Below are positions 8,579 through 18,397 of a stretch of DNA of 64,000 nt, piece by piece. The number at the start of each line of letters is the position of its first letter. The first letter of the stretch is position 1. Position numbers and translations under genes: made by a program. Below the pieces are notes generated by a model. The model was not told where the DNA came from. It did no database searches and was given only the letters and a program-made list of their open reading frames with translations. The DNA is taken from positions 372,001 to 436,000 of the forward strand of contig JACKET010000006.1 in the NCBI GenBank assembly GCA_020632875.1, given 5' to 3'. Origin of the DNA: Alphaproteobacteria bacterium. Its GTDB lineage: Bacteria > Myxococcota_A > UBA796 > GCA-2862545.

Positions 8579-8603
8579 GAGGCCTCCAGGCCCCGACGCT
8601 ACC

Positions 8604-9515
8604 TCAGAGCTCGAGGCCGCCGCGGAGGTCGCCCACGTAGGCCTCTTCGAGACGCTTGGCCGCGAGCAGGACATCGGGGTCGTCGCTCGTGGGCGGCGTC
8701 GGCTGGAGGACGAGGTAGAGGTGCCCCGGCACGCGCTTCTGGATGCCGCGGCCCTTGAGGCGCAGCCGCTGGCCCGGCTTCGCGCCCGCCGGCACGTTCA
8801 CCTTCACGTCGCCCGTGGGCGTGGGGACCACGATGCTCGCGCCGGCCATGGCTTCGTAGATCGTGAGCGGAAGGTCCATCTCGAGGTCGTCGTCGCCGAG
8901 CCGACGCAGGATGGGGTGGTCGCGCACGGTGAGCTCGAGGTTGAGGTCGCCGCACGCGCCGCCGCCGCGGGGAGGGAGGCCCTGGCCGCGGATCTTGAGG
9001 CGTCCGCCGTTCGAGACGCCCGGCGGGATGCGCACCTTGAGCCGCTCGGCGCGCCCGTCGGGCTGGGGGACGGAGATCTCGCGCTCGCCGCCCGTGACGG
9101 CCGTGAGGAAGTCGATGGTGAACGAGGCCTTGAGGTCGGGACCCTTGCGCTCCCGCACCTCGGAGCCCACGCCCCCGCCGCGGAAGATGCTCTGCAGCAG
9201 GTCGTCCATGTTCCCGTCGAACTCGAACCCGCCGCCGGTGCTGCCGCCCATGCCGCCCATGCCGCGCCACTGTCGCGCCTTCGCGGCATCGAAGCCCGGA
9301 CGGGTCGAAGCCTCGCCGAACTCGTCGAACGCCTTGCGCTTCTCGGGGTCGCCGAGGATGCCGTAGGCGGCGTTGACCTCTTTGAAACGCTCTTCGGCAT
9401 CGGGTTCTTTGCTCACGTCGGGGTGGTACTTCCGAGCGAGCTTCTTGAACGCCTTGCGGATGGTCTCTGCGTCGGCGCCGCGCTGGACGCCGAGCGCGCG
9501 GTAGGGGTCCTGCAT
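8604..9515 (-). CDS. DnaJ-family (CbpA-type) co-chaperone
   Basis: 303 residues. The J domain spans residues 1-70 with the HPD motif at 31-33 that stimulates DnaK ATPase. A Gly/Phe/Met-rich linker follows (about 85-105), then two C-terminal substrate-binding domains (about 125-290). The CxxCxGxG zinc repeats of DnaJ proper are absent, which marks the CbpA/DjlB-like type. Cytoplasmic. The gene is divergent from the M50 protease gene and precedes the small exported protein. Confidence 0.92.
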   Translation of the reverse strand: MQDPYRALGVQRGADAETIRKAFKKLARKYHPDVSKEPDAEERFKEVNAAYGILGDPEKRKAFDEFGEASTRPGFDAAKARQWRGMGGMGGSTGGGFEFDGNMDDLLQSIFRGGGVGSEVRERKGPDLKASFTIDFLTAVTGGEREISVPQPDGRAERLKVRIPPGVSNGGRLKIRGQGLPPRGGGACGDLNLELTVRDHPILRRLGDDDLEMDLPLTIYEAMAGASIVVPTPTGDVKVNVPAGAKPGQRLRLKGRGIQKRVPGHLYLVLQPTPPTSDDPDVLLAAKRLEEAYVGDLRGGLEL

Positions 9516-9655
9516 TCCGGCAATGTACGCTGCTCGTACCGCCGGACAACCCCGGAGGCGTCCTGCCGCGCCGAAACGCGCTGATTCCCGAGCCCGATCC
9601 GGATGCCCGCGCGCGGCGCATCGCGGGCGCGCTGTTCTTCCTGACGTGCTGCAGC

Positions 9656-10408
9656 GTGTTCTTCGTCCGCGTCTGGCGGTGGGAGGAGGCGACGCTGGCC
9701 GAGGATCCGGTCCAGCTGGAGCGCGCGCTGCTCTTCACCGGGACCCTGATGGCGATCCTGCTCGCCCACGAGCTCGGCCACTACGCGGTGGCGCGGAGCC
9801 ACGGCTTCCGGCTGTCGCTGCCCTGGTTCCTCCCGGCGCCGATCCTCGTGGGGACGCTCGGCGCCATCATCCGCCTCGAGGAGGAGCCGCGGACCCGGGC
9901 GGGCCTGCTCGAGATGGGCGCCGCGGGGCCGCTCGCCGGCCTCTGTGTGGTGGGCGTCGCGATGACGTGGCGCATGGTGGCCGGTGGGGCCGACGGAGGG
10001 ACGGAGCTCGCGACGCCACTCCTGTGGAAGGCCCTGTCGCTCGGGGTCCACGGCGAGGTCCTCCCGCTGGGGACGGCCGACCCCGTGGGCTTCGCGGCGT
10101 GGCTCGGCTGCCTGCTCACGGCGATGAACCTGCTCCCGTTCGGGCAGCTCGACGGGGGCCACGTGCTGGCCGCGCTCACGCCGCGATGGGCGCGCGCCGT
10201 GGGGTGGGGGACGACCGCCGCGCTGCTGCTCGCGGGGCTGGTGTGGCCGGGATGGGCCGTGTGGGCCGCGGTCCTGCACCTGATGGGCGCGCGTCACCCC
10301 GTCCAGGTGCGGCGCGACGACGGCTTCCCCCGCGGACGGCCACTCCTCGTGGCGGGGCTGGCCGTCCTGGCGTTCGCGCTCTGCTTCGTCCCGATCCCGC
10401 TGGGCTGA
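9656..10408 (+). CDS. Site-2 protease family (M50) membrane metalloprotease
   Basis: From the GTG at 9656 the product is 250 residues. Zinc ligands are in HELGH (residues 38-42) and a downstream LDGGH segment, both in membrane context, as in M50 intramembrane proteases. About five membrane segments are visible. The same frame continues upstream through RRIAGALFFLTCCSVFF, which looks like the missing first membrane segment, and a GGAGG at 9554-9558 sits before an in-frame CTG at 9563. The true start may therefore be about 93 bases upstream with a rare codon. The substrate is unknown. Confidence 0.88.
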   Translation: MFFVRVWRWEEATLAEDPVQLERALLFTGTLMAILLAHELGHYAVARSHGFRLSLPWFLPAPILVGTLGAIIRLEEEPRTRAGLLEMGAAGPLAGLCVVGVAMTWRMVAGGADGGTELATPLLWKALSLGVHGEVLPLGTADPVGFAAWLGCLLTAMNLLPFGQLDGGHVLAALTPRWARAVGWGTTAALLLAGLVWPGWAVWAAVLHLMGARHPVQVRRDDGFPRGRPLLVAGLAVLAFALCFVPIPLG

Positions 10409-10466
10409 GCGCGGAGGCCGCGAACCGGAGGGGACTTCTCCGGCCGCGGCCTCGGGAAGGAAGGAC

Positions 10467-12194
10467 CTATCGGGCGCGGAAGAGCGCGCCGAGGACGGTC
10501 GAAGCGACGAGGCCGAAGCCGAAGGTGGCTGCGCCGAGCGCGGCTGCGCCGGGGGCGACGGGGAAGAGGAGGGAGACGAGGACCGTCCACACGGTGACGG
10601 CGACACCGGAGAGACCCGAAGCCACGGTGCCCGTGAGGACCTGGCCCCCGAAGCCCTGGCCGCGGAACAGGAAGGAGACGACGGCGAGGAGGGCGAGCTG
10701 CAGGCCGAGCGCGATGGGGAGCACGAGGCCGGCGCCGGACAGCGCCGCGATCCCGATCCAGCCGCAGAGCACGACGCTCATGGGGACCGCGGTGAAGAGG
10801 GCCAGGGTGGGCCACACGACGGGCTCGGTGCCGTCGAGGATGTGCTCGATGGCGCCCAGGGCGCGGCGCTCCGGGGCGCGGAGCTCGCCGTGGCACTCGG
10901 CCACGTTGCGGAGCATCGCGAGGAATGCCTCCCGGGCGGCGGGACCCTCGGGATGCGTGCGGAACATCTCGCCGGCCGCCTCGAGGGAGTGCTTCGCCAG
11001 CTGGGGGTCTGCGACCAGGGTCTTCAGGTGGTGCTCGAACTCGCCCATGGACATCGCGAGCAGGCGCTCGAGGAGCGGGTTCTTCACGCGGTCGAGGCTC
11101 TTCTGGAACGCGAGACCCTCGGCCTCCTCGAACTCGCCGTCGGCGGCGACGACCAGGAGGAACCCCGCGATGGGCGCGATGGAGACGAGGGCGTAGTCGT
11201 ACTCGCCGGGGAACGGCTCGTCGCCGGACAGGGCGAATGCGGCCCCGAGCTTCGTGTGGGCGACGACCTCGGTGATCGCGTTCAGCTCGGCGCTGCGCAG
11301 CTCGCCGTGGGACTGCGCGACGGTCGTGAGGAGGCGCATGAAGTCCTTGCGCGCGCCTTCGCCGTCGGGATGCATGTCGAACACGGCGCCGGCGGCGGCG
11401 AGGCTGCGGGCGAGCAGGTCGGGACGCTCGGCGAGGTGCCGCTGGACGGCGTGGGCCTCGAGGGGGCAGTGGACGACCAGCTGGCGGAAGAGCGCGTTCT
11501 CGGAGCGCCACATCGCGGCGCGGAAGGCGAAGAGCTCGTGCGGCTCGACCTTGCCGTCGGCCATGGCGACCATGAGGAAGCCCGCGAAAGGCGCGAGGGA
11601 GCCGAGGCGGAGCAGCTCGGGCGGCACCGCCGTGTGCTCACGGGGAGCGGTGGGCTCGGCGGACGGCACCGGGCCGGCCTCGCGGCGGACCTGGAGCTGG
11701 GCCCACACGTCCTGGAGGGAGTCGTCGTCGCCGTACCAGCGCTTCACGACGGTCTGCGCGACGGGGCTGACGACACCGTCGACGTGCAGCGCGGGGAACC
11801 CGCCGGCATCGCCGAGCGTCACGGCCGTCGCGACGGCGCCGTCGTCCGTCGAGGTGCAGGGCGCGCCGCCGCCGGCGAGGTCGCGGACGGTTCGCGTGGC
11901 GACGAGGCCGAGCGCCATGAGCACGTGGACCGGGAACGCGCCGTCGGTGCCGGTGTCTTCGGGGCGGAGGCCGGCGACGAGGCGGTCGATCCGCACGAGG
12001 GTGTCGACGCCAGCCGCCGGGTCGAGCCCGACGCCGAAGGTGTCCGCGAGCACCGGCAGGACCTCGTCGACCATCGCATCCAGCTCGCCGAGCGACCGGT
12101 CGAGGCGGAGGATCCAGCTGAGGCCGCGGTCGGCCCCGGCGATGCGGGCACTGGAGGAGAAGGTGTCGACGTCGAGGGCAGCAGCGGTGTTCAT
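10467..12194 (-). CDS. TerB-like double-domain protein with C-terminal membrane anchor
   Basis: 575 residues from the ATG at 12194, preceded by AAGGAAG. Two similar helical blocks (about residues 200-310 and 330-440) share FAGFLMVAMADGKVE and IAGFLLVVAADGEFE, with acidic D-G-x-x-E positions as in TerB-like domains. The last 120 residues hold about four hydrophobic segments. TerB-like proteins are linked to tellurite and stress responses and may bind metal, but a role here is not shown. No ter operon partners lie nearby. Confidence 0.7.
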   Translation of the reverse strand: MNTAAALDVDTFSSSARIAGADRGLSWILRLDRSLGELDAMVDEVLPVLADTFGVGLDPAAGVDTLVRIDRLVAGLRPEDTGTDGAFPVHVLMALGLVATRTVRDLAGGGAPCTSTDDGAVATAVTLGDAGGFPALHVDGVVSPVAQTVVKRWYGDDDSLQDVWAQLQVRREAGPVPSAEPTAPREHTAVPPELLRLGSLAPFAGFLMVAMADGKVEPHELFAFRAAMWRSENALFRQLVVHCPLEAHAVQRHLAERPDLLARSLAAAGAVFDMHPDGEGARKDFMRLLTTVAQSHGELRSAELNAITEVVAHTKLGAAFALSGDEPFPGEYDYALVSIAPIAGFLLVVAADGEFEEAEGLAFQKSLDRVKNPLLERLLAMSMGEFEHHLKTLVADPQLAKHSLEAAGEMFRTHPEGPAAREAFLAMLRNVAECHGELRAPERRALGAIEHILDGTEPVVWPTLALFTAVPMSVVLCGWIGIAALSGAGLVLPIALGLQLALLAVVSFLFRGQGFGGQVLTGTVASGLSGVAVTVWTVLVSLLFPVAPGAAALGAATFGFGLVASTVLGALFRAR

Positions 12195-12243
12195 CGGCTT
12201 CCTTGGTGTTGTGGGTCGGGTGTCACCGGGAGGGGACGATGGA

Positions 12244-12271
12244 TAGATAGCGGCGATGCCTGTTGCGGCAA
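12244..12271 (-). promoter_or_regulatory. Possible promoter for the TerB-like gene
   Basis: On the minus strand, TTGCCG (12266-12271) and TATCTA (12244-12249) are 16 bases apart and lie 50 bases before the start at 12194. The surrounding AT content is much higher than local background. Weak -35, so tentative. The rest of the 12195-12466 gap shows no gene. Confidence 0.35.
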
Positions 12272-12466
12272 GAGGTAATTTCAAGCTGATTTTATCGAAG
12301 GAGCGATGGCTGCGGGCATCGGTCCCGCGTGTCGTTGCAGCACGCTCGGCGGCCGGCCGTCCGGGCCCGGAACCAGGGCTCCGATTCGGATCGGCGCGAG
12401 ATCCCCTCGGGCGGGACGGGTCGGATGCTGCGATCCCCCGCTCGGCGGAGGAGCGCGCTCAGGCGC

Positions 12467-13819
12467 TCAGGCGCGATCCCACCCGGCGAGGTCGGCGGGG
12501 TCGCGCGTGATGTGGAGCACCTTCTCGTTGTGCACCCGGACCTCGGCCTCGGTGCCCGGGATGCTCCGGATGTCGCGGACGCGCGTGTACTGCACGTCGA
12601 CCTTCGCGCCCACGGGGATGCCCGCGTGCACGGCCGCGATCTGGCCCGCGGCGAGCAGGAGCTCGAGGGGCGGCGTCTGGCCGCGGCGCATCGGGAGGAT
12701 CAGGTGCGCGCCGGGCGCGCCGCGGACGTGCATCCAGTAGTCGGCGCCCTTCGCGATCTGGAAGGTGAGCCGGCGGTTCGCCTTGGCGTCGCGCCCTACG
12801 AGGACCTCTTCGCCGCGGGGACCCGTCCAGGTCGTCACGCCGGGGAGGGCGCGGCCGCGGGGGCGATCGGCGTCGGACTGCCCGTGGCGGGCCTTGAGCG
12901 CTTCGAGGGCCTCGAGCTCGGCGTCGTCGAGGGCCTCGCGGACCGACTGGACCTCGCGCAGCTCGCGCTCGACGGCCTCGATGCGCTCGAGCACCCGCTC
13001 GCCCATCCGCTCGAGGCGCCGGGCCTTCGCGTAGAGCGCCTCGAGGGACCTCGAGGGGGCGCGGTCGGGCTGCAGTGGCACGCGGAGCGTGGTGTCGGGG
13101 TCTTCGAGCGAGGGGAGATCGACGTGATCGGCGCCCTGCGTGATGGTGTGGAGGTGCGCCGCGAGGGTGTCGGCGCACGCGCGGACGGAGTCGGCCGCAT
13201 CGGCCTTCTCGAGATCGCCTTCGAGGTTCTGCAGCAGGGTCGCGAGGCGCTGGGCCTTGCGGCGGAGGAGGCGGGCGACCTCGATCCGCAGCTCGCGCTC
13301 GCGCCTCTCGCGCACGAGCAGCGCGTAGAACCGCCCGATCTCGGCATCCCAGCTCGGGTCGCCCGTGAACCGCGGCGGGATCTCGCGGGGCTCGTGGGGC
13401 GGACGCTCGGGGAGCTCGGCGGGCGCGGGGCCGTCGTAGGCGGCGACCACCTCGTCGCCCTTCAGGAGCCACAGACCGCCCGAGCGGCCCGTGAGGCGCA
13501 GGTGGAGGCGGGACTCGCCGAACACCAGGTCGACCACGCGGTCGCCCGCCTCTTTCGTCATCGCGGTGAGCGGGCCGGAGAGATGCGCCCGGCAGGCGCC
13601 CTGGAAGGAGAACGGCTTCTGCGGGTTGGTGGGACGGCGGTTGATCGTGTGCAGCCGCGCATCGGGCCCGCGTGGGCAGAGGAGGAGCCGTGTGCCGTCC
13701 TGGAATCCGAGCACCACGCGGTCGCGGGCGGGCTGCCAGGCGCTGGTCAGCCGCTGGCCGACCAGACGCGCGGCCAGCTCGGGCACGAGGAATTCGAGCT
13801 CGCTGTCGCTCAGCGTCAT
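12467..13819 (-). CDS. NFACT-family protein (RqcH/FbpA-like ribosome quality control factor)
   Basis: 450 residues from the ATG at 13819 (MTLSDSELEF). NFACT-N lies at about 1-190 (LVGQRLTSAWQP), a coiled-coil region with alternating Glu/Arg/Leu at about 190-340, and NFACT-R (DUF814) at about 350-450 with the hallmark DYWMHVRGAPGAHLIL. RqcH proteins bind obstructed 50S subunits and add alanine tails to stalled chains. Somewhat shorter than Bacillus RqcH (about 570). The family also includes proteins once called fibronectin-binding. Divergent from the next gene with 67 bp between. Confidence 0.85.
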   Translation of the reverse strand: MTLSDSELEFLVPELAARLVGQRLTSAWQPARDRVVLGFQDGTRLLLCPRGPDARLHTINRRPTNPQKPFSFQGACRAHLSGPLTAMTKEAGDRVVDLVFGESRLHLRLTGRSGGLWLLKGDEVVAAYDGPAPAELPERPPHEPREIPPRFTGDPSWDAEIGRFYALLVRERRERELRIEVARLLRRKAQRLATLLQNLEGDLEKADAADSVRACADTLAAHLHTITQGADHVDLPSLEDPDTTLRVPLQPDRAPSRSLEALYAKARRLERMGERVLERIEAVERELREVQSVREALDDAELEALEALKARHGQSDADRPRGRALPGVTTWTGPRGEEVLVGRDAKANRRLTFQIAKGADYWMHVRGAPGAHLILPMRRGQTPPLELLLAAGQIAAVHAGIPVGAKVDVQYTRVRDIRSIPGTEAEVRVHNEKVLHITRDPADLAGWDRA

Positions 13820-13886
13820 GGTTCGGGTATATCTGCCCCCACACGAGCGGTCCGGCACGGATCGGGGCACGCGCACGGGAGGGGAT

Positions 13887-14906
13887 GTGACCGGTTTGTT
13901 GGCCTTCGTGCTCGGCACGGCGTTCGCGGGGTGGTCGGTCGAGGGGCCGTCCTACACGAACCGCAGCGATGCGAACGACTACGCGAAGTCCGCGAAGGAC
14001 GCCGGCTACAAGGGCCGCGTCATCCGCCGCTTCCGCGACGGCTCGGGCTGGGAGTTCGTCGTCCGCGTCGAAGACCTGGCGAACGCCGACGAAGCCCAGC
14101 AGGCGGCCGAGTCCCTCGCTGCAGCGGCCCAGGTCGCGGCCGTCGTGCTCGACGAGGAGGGCACCGTGGTGAAGCGGGTCGAGGCCTCCGAGATCCCGGC
14201 CGACAAGGGCACGCCGGCGAAGGGCGAGCCCGAGGGCGACGCGCCGACCGCCGCGCCCTGGTACGAAGCGGTGTCCGAGGCCCACGGGGCCGGCCTGGCC
14301 GTGCTCTCCGAGGCCGAGCGCGTGCTCGTGGTCTACACCCGCAAGCTCCCCGACGGGCGCATCGCGCGGCACACGTACGTCCGGCGCGGCACCGACCTGT
14401 ACCTCCGGATCGAGCGTGTGGAGGGCGAGGTGGTCGAGAGCACGACCCTGGCGCTCGGCGACGCGGCCTGGCTCACCACGGGCGGCTCCACGAAGCCCCA
14501 GGATCTGCAGCGGTCCCGCGAGACCATCGAGAAGTTCTCGCCGACCGGCATCATGCCCATCATCCTCGACGTGGAGGGGGCCGTCGGCACGCACGAGATG
14601 CTCGGCTCGCTCGCCAAGACGGGCAAGGGCGACGTCGGGGGTGTGGCCGTCGATCTCTACGCGCCCAAGGGCGCGCCCACGCCCGAGGTCGCGGTCGGCG
14701 CGAAAGACCACCTGGTGCGTCGCATCACGCTCGACGGCGGTAAGCGGGTGCACGAGTTCTCGAAGTACCGCGAGGTCGAAGGGGTGCAGCTGCCCGAGCG
14801 GATCCTGTCGATCCACGACGGCGCCTCCGAGCCCGACCAGATCGTGGTCGAGAAGATCGAGCTCGACGGCGAGATCCCCGATGCGTGGCTGGCGGCTCCG
14901 AAGTAG
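13887..14906 (+). CDS. Exported hypothetical protein with SPOR-like N-terminal region
   Basis: 339 residues from a GTG at 13887, with GGGAGGGG just before it; the overlapping ATG is in another frame. A short signal sequence (TGLLAFVLGTAFA) precedes a region whose pattern (SYTNRSDANDYAKSAKDAGY, then WEFVVRVEDLANADEAQQAAE) resembles SPOR-like beta-alpha-beta repeats. The C-terminal 200 residues are mixed beta, with conserved-looking KYREVEGVQLPERI, as in outer-membrane lipoprotein-sorting-like folds. Probably periplasmic. Function unknown; single gene upstream of the tRNA cluster. Confidence 0.7.
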   Translation: MTGLLAFVLGTAFAGWSVEGPSYTNRSDANDYAKSAKDAGYKGRVIRRFRDGSGWEFVVRVEDLANADEAQQAAESLAAAAQVAAVVLDEEGTVVKRVEASEIPADKGTPAKGEPEGDAPTAAPWYEAVSEAHGAGLAVLSEAERVLVVYTRKLPDGRIARHTYVRRGTDLYLRIERVEGEVVESTTLALGDAAWLTTGGSTKPQDLQRSRETIEKFSPTGIMPIILDVEGAVGTHEMLGSLAKTGKGDVGGVAVDLYAPKGAPTPEVAVGAKDHLVRRITLDGGKRVHEFSKYREVEGVQLPERILSIHDGASEPDQIVVEKIELDGEIPDAWLAAPK

Positions 14907-14957
14907 CGCGAGGTCGCGCGGCGAACGTCCGGAACCGCCGGGGTGCACGCGGCGCTC

Positions 14958-14985
14958 TTGACACCGTGCCGCACCCGGATACGTC
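14958..14985 (+). promoter_or_regulatory. Promoter of the tRNA-tuf1 unit
   Basis: Consensus -35 TTGACA (14958-14963), 16-base spacer, then TACGTC (14980-14985) as weak -10. The first tRNA begins 15 bases further. The same TTGACA-N16/17-TA layout precedes rpsL and secG. Confidence 0.6.
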
Positions 14986-15000
14986 GCGAGTCCGCGCTGG

Positions 15001-15073
15001 GCTGGCGTAGCTCAATCGGTAGAGCAGCTGATTTGTAATCAGCAGGTTGCGGGTTCAAGTCCCTTCGCCAGCT
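15001..15073 (+). tRNA. tRNA-Thr (anticodon TGT)
   Basis: Cloverleaf with acceptor GCTGGCG/CGCCAGC, anticodon loop TTTGTAA giving TGT, and TTCAAGT T-loop. 73 nt, CCA not encoded. The T-stem has a C-T mismatch at its second pair, which is unusual but does not disrupt the fold. Confidence 0.93.
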
Positions 15074-15102
15074 CTCGGTCTTTCAAACACCGTTTCGTTT
15101 CT

Positions 15103-15184
15103 GGGGGAATGCCCGAGTGGTCAAAGGGAGCGGGCTGTAAACCCGCCGGCGTTGCCTACGTTGGTTCAAATCCAGCTTCCCCCA
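15103..15184 (+). tRNA. tRNA-Tyr (anticodon GTA)
   Basis: 82-nt class II tRNA. Acceptor GGGGGAA/TTCCCCC, anticodon loop CTGTAAA giving GTA, long variable arm and TTCAAAT T-loop. CCA not encoded. Confidence 0.93.
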
Positions 15185-15205
15185 CACCTTCTACATTCTC
15201 GGAAA

Positions 15206-15278
15206 GCGGGAGTAGCTCAGTTGGTAGAGCATCAGCCTTCCAAGCTGAGGGTCGCGAGTTCGAGTCTCGTCTCCCGCT
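15206..15278 (+). tRNA. tRNA-Gly (anticodon TCC)
   Basis: Acceptor GCGGGAG/CTCCCGC, anticodon loop CTTCCAA giving TCC, T-loop TTCGAGT. 73 nt, CCA not encoded. Confidence 0.95.
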
Positions 15279-15289
15279 CTTCGAGCAAT

Positions 15290-15364
<75 letters not shown>

Positions 15365-15441
15365 CTTCATGCTGCCGGTATCTGCCGGCGAACCCAACGC
15401 CGGTCCATACAGGGCCGGCATTCGATTCTCCGGAGTACGCC

Positions 15442-16632
<1,191 letters not shown>

Positions 16633-16688
16633 TCGACCTCCGGACGGCTCGCGATCAATCCATCGCGGGCCGAACCGACTTGACGGTT

Positions 16689-16713
16689 CCGCAGGGGTGC
16701 GCAGCCTCTGCGG
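16689..16713 (+). terminator. Hairpin after tuf1, possible terminator or attenuator
   Basis: Arms CCGCAGGGG and CCTCTGCGG with one mismatch around a 7-nt loop, inside the 207-bp tuf1-secE gap. No T-run follows. The usual rpmG and tRNA-Trp genes are not in this gap. Confidence 0.4.
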
Positions 16714-16839
16714 ACTCGTCGTTTGCGGGGTCGGATTCCGCAGGCGCGCTCAACACCAGAAACCTGCTTGCGCCTGCTGCGGCGGGGTGCTAGTTGGCAC
16801 GTCGTTTGCTAGCAGGTCGGTCTTCGGCCTGGGGGAACC

Positions 16840-17223
16840 GTGAGGAATCAAAACTGGGTCCTGCTCACCATGGTGGTCATCGCCATCCTGGTGGGGATGC
16901 TGTTCCAGTCCGCGGCCGTGTCGGCCATGGCGCAGTTCGCCTACGCCGACGACACGGTCCTGGGCCTGGTGAGCACCAGCACGGCACTCGGCTTCGTCGC
17001 GTTCGTCATCACCGCTGCGATCAGCATCCGGAACCGCCGGGCGCTCACGTTCACCGACGAGGTCGTCGGTGAGCTCAAGCAGGTGAGCTGGCCGACCCGC
17101 GACGAGACGCTCCGCGCCTCGACCACGGTCGTCCTCACCACGTTCTTCGCCGCATTCCTGATCGCTCTCTACGACTTCCTCTGGAAGAACCTCGCGGATC
17201 TGTTCCTCTTCACCGAGGGCTGA
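16840..17223 (+). CDS. secE: Preprotein translocase subunit SecE
   Basis: 127 residues from a GTG (no nearer ATG), with GGGGG a few bases before. Two hydrophobic segments occupy about residues 5-62 and a conserved core VVGELKQVSWPTRDET precedes the last membrane helix. This three-helix form resembles enterobacterial SecE rather than the short one-helix form. It stabilises SecY in the inner membrane. Followed by nusG as in most bacteria. Confidence 0.95.
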   Translation: MRNQNWVLLTMVVIAILVGMLFQSAAVSAMAQFAYADDTVLGLVSTSTALGFVAFVITAAISIRNRRALTFTDEVVGELKQVSWPTRDETLRASTTVVLTTFFAAFLIALYDFLWKNLADLFLFTEG

Positions 17224-17268
17224 TCCGAATCCGGTCCCCACCGGCTCCCACCCACTGGAGATTTCAAC

Positions 17269-17790
17269 GTGCGCTGGTACGCAGTCCATACGCTCTCGGG
17301 CTCCGAGGACAAGGCCATGAAGGCCCTCCAGCAGCGGGTCGAGATGTACGAGCTCGGCGATCGCTTCGGGCGGATCCTGGTCCCGTCCGAGACCGTGGTG
17401 GACCCGAAGACGAACCGCAAGGTCACCCGTCGGTACTACCCCGGGTACATGCTCGTCGAGATGGAGCTGGACAACGAGACCTGGCACCTCGTGAAGAACA
17501 CGCCCAAGGTCACCGGCTTCGTCGGGGGTACCCGCAACCCGCCGCCCGTCCCCGACAGCGAGGTCGCCCGCATCACCAGCATGCTCAGCGACGACGACGA
17601 TCAGCCGCGTCCCGTGCTCGACTTCGAGGTCGGCGAAGAGGTTCGGCTCACCGAGGGTCGCTACGCGTCGATGCGCGGCACCGTCGAAGAGATCAACGAA
17701 GCGCGCGGCAAGGTGCGCGTCATCATCAACATCCTCGGCCGGCCCGTCCCCACCGAGCTCTCGTTCCACCAGATCGAAAAGCTCGCCTGA
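17269..17790 (+). CDS. nusG: Transcription termination/antitermination factor NusG
   Basis: 173 residues from a GTG. NGN domain (RWYAVHTLSGSEDKA, then RRYYPGYMLVEM) at about 1-110 and KOW domain (GEEVRLTEG, MRGTVEEIN) at about 122-170. It travels with RNA polymerase, suppresses pausing and links it to Rho or the ribosome. Lies between secE and rplK as usual. Confidence 0.97.
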   Translation: MRWYAVHTLSGSEDKAMKALQQRVEMYELGDRFGRILVPSETVVDPKTNRKVTRRYYPGYMLVEMELDNETWHLVKNTPKVTGFVGGTRNPPPVPDSEVARITSMLSDDDDQPRPVLDFEVGEEVRLTEGRYASMRGTVEEINEARGKVRVIINILGRPVPTELSFHQIEKLA

Positions 17791-17859
17791 CGGTCCGTCC
17801 CCCTCCCACTTCGAACAAATCACACCCCCTCCGGAAGCCGGAGGAGCCTGGAGTGACCC

Positions 17860-18294
17860 ATGGCCAAGAAGGTCGTCAACCAGATCAAGCTGCAGATTCC
17901 CGCCGGGCAGGCCCGTCCCGCGCCCCCGGTCGGTCCGGCGCTCGGCCAGGCCGGTGTGAACATCAAGCAGTTCTGCGACGAGTTCAACAACCGTACGAAG
18001 CCGCAGGCGGCCGAGGGGATGATCATCCCCGTGGTCATCACGGTGTACGCAGACCGCTCTTTCACTTTCGTCACCAAGACCCCCCCGGTCGCCACGCTGC
18101 TGTTCAAGGCGGCGGGCCTGAAGGGCGGCTCCGGCCAGCCCAACCGCGACAAGGTCGGCAACGTGACGCTCGCTCAGGTCGAGGAGATTGCGAAGACCAA
18201 GCTCCCCGACCTCAACTGCACGGGCCTGGAGGCGGCCATGTCCCAGGTCATCGGCACTGCGCGCTCGTCGGGGATCACCGTCGAGGGCAAATGA
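17860..18294 (+). CDS. rplK: 50S ribosomal protein L11
   Basis: 144 residues, usual length. Starts MAKKVVNQIKLQIPAGQA, with the proline-rich GPALGQAGVN loop, and binds 23S rRNA at the GTPase centre. An SD-like CCTGGAGTGA precedes it. First gene of the L11-L1-L10-L7/L12 group; rplA follows after 103 bp. Confidence 0.98.
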   Translation: MAKKVVNQIKLQIPAGQARPAPPVGPALGQAGVNIKQFCDEFNNRTKPQAAEGMIIPVVITVYADRSFTFVTKTPPVATLLFKAAGLKGGSGQPNRDKVGNVTLAQVEEIAKTKLPDLNCTGLEAAMSQVIGTARSSGITVEGK

Positions 18295-18397
18295 AACCCA
18301 TCGGATTCGCGCAATGGTGCGCGCGTCCGTGAACGTTGGCCACCGGGGGAGGGCAGCCGTCGCCCGTCTACCCCGGCCCATCGAGGAGTGAAACGCC

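Noticed and set aside
16633..16839. rpmG (L33) and tRNA-Trp between tuf1 and secE
   Set aside because: No cloverleaf and no L33-like frame could be found in this gap; only a hairpin is visible.
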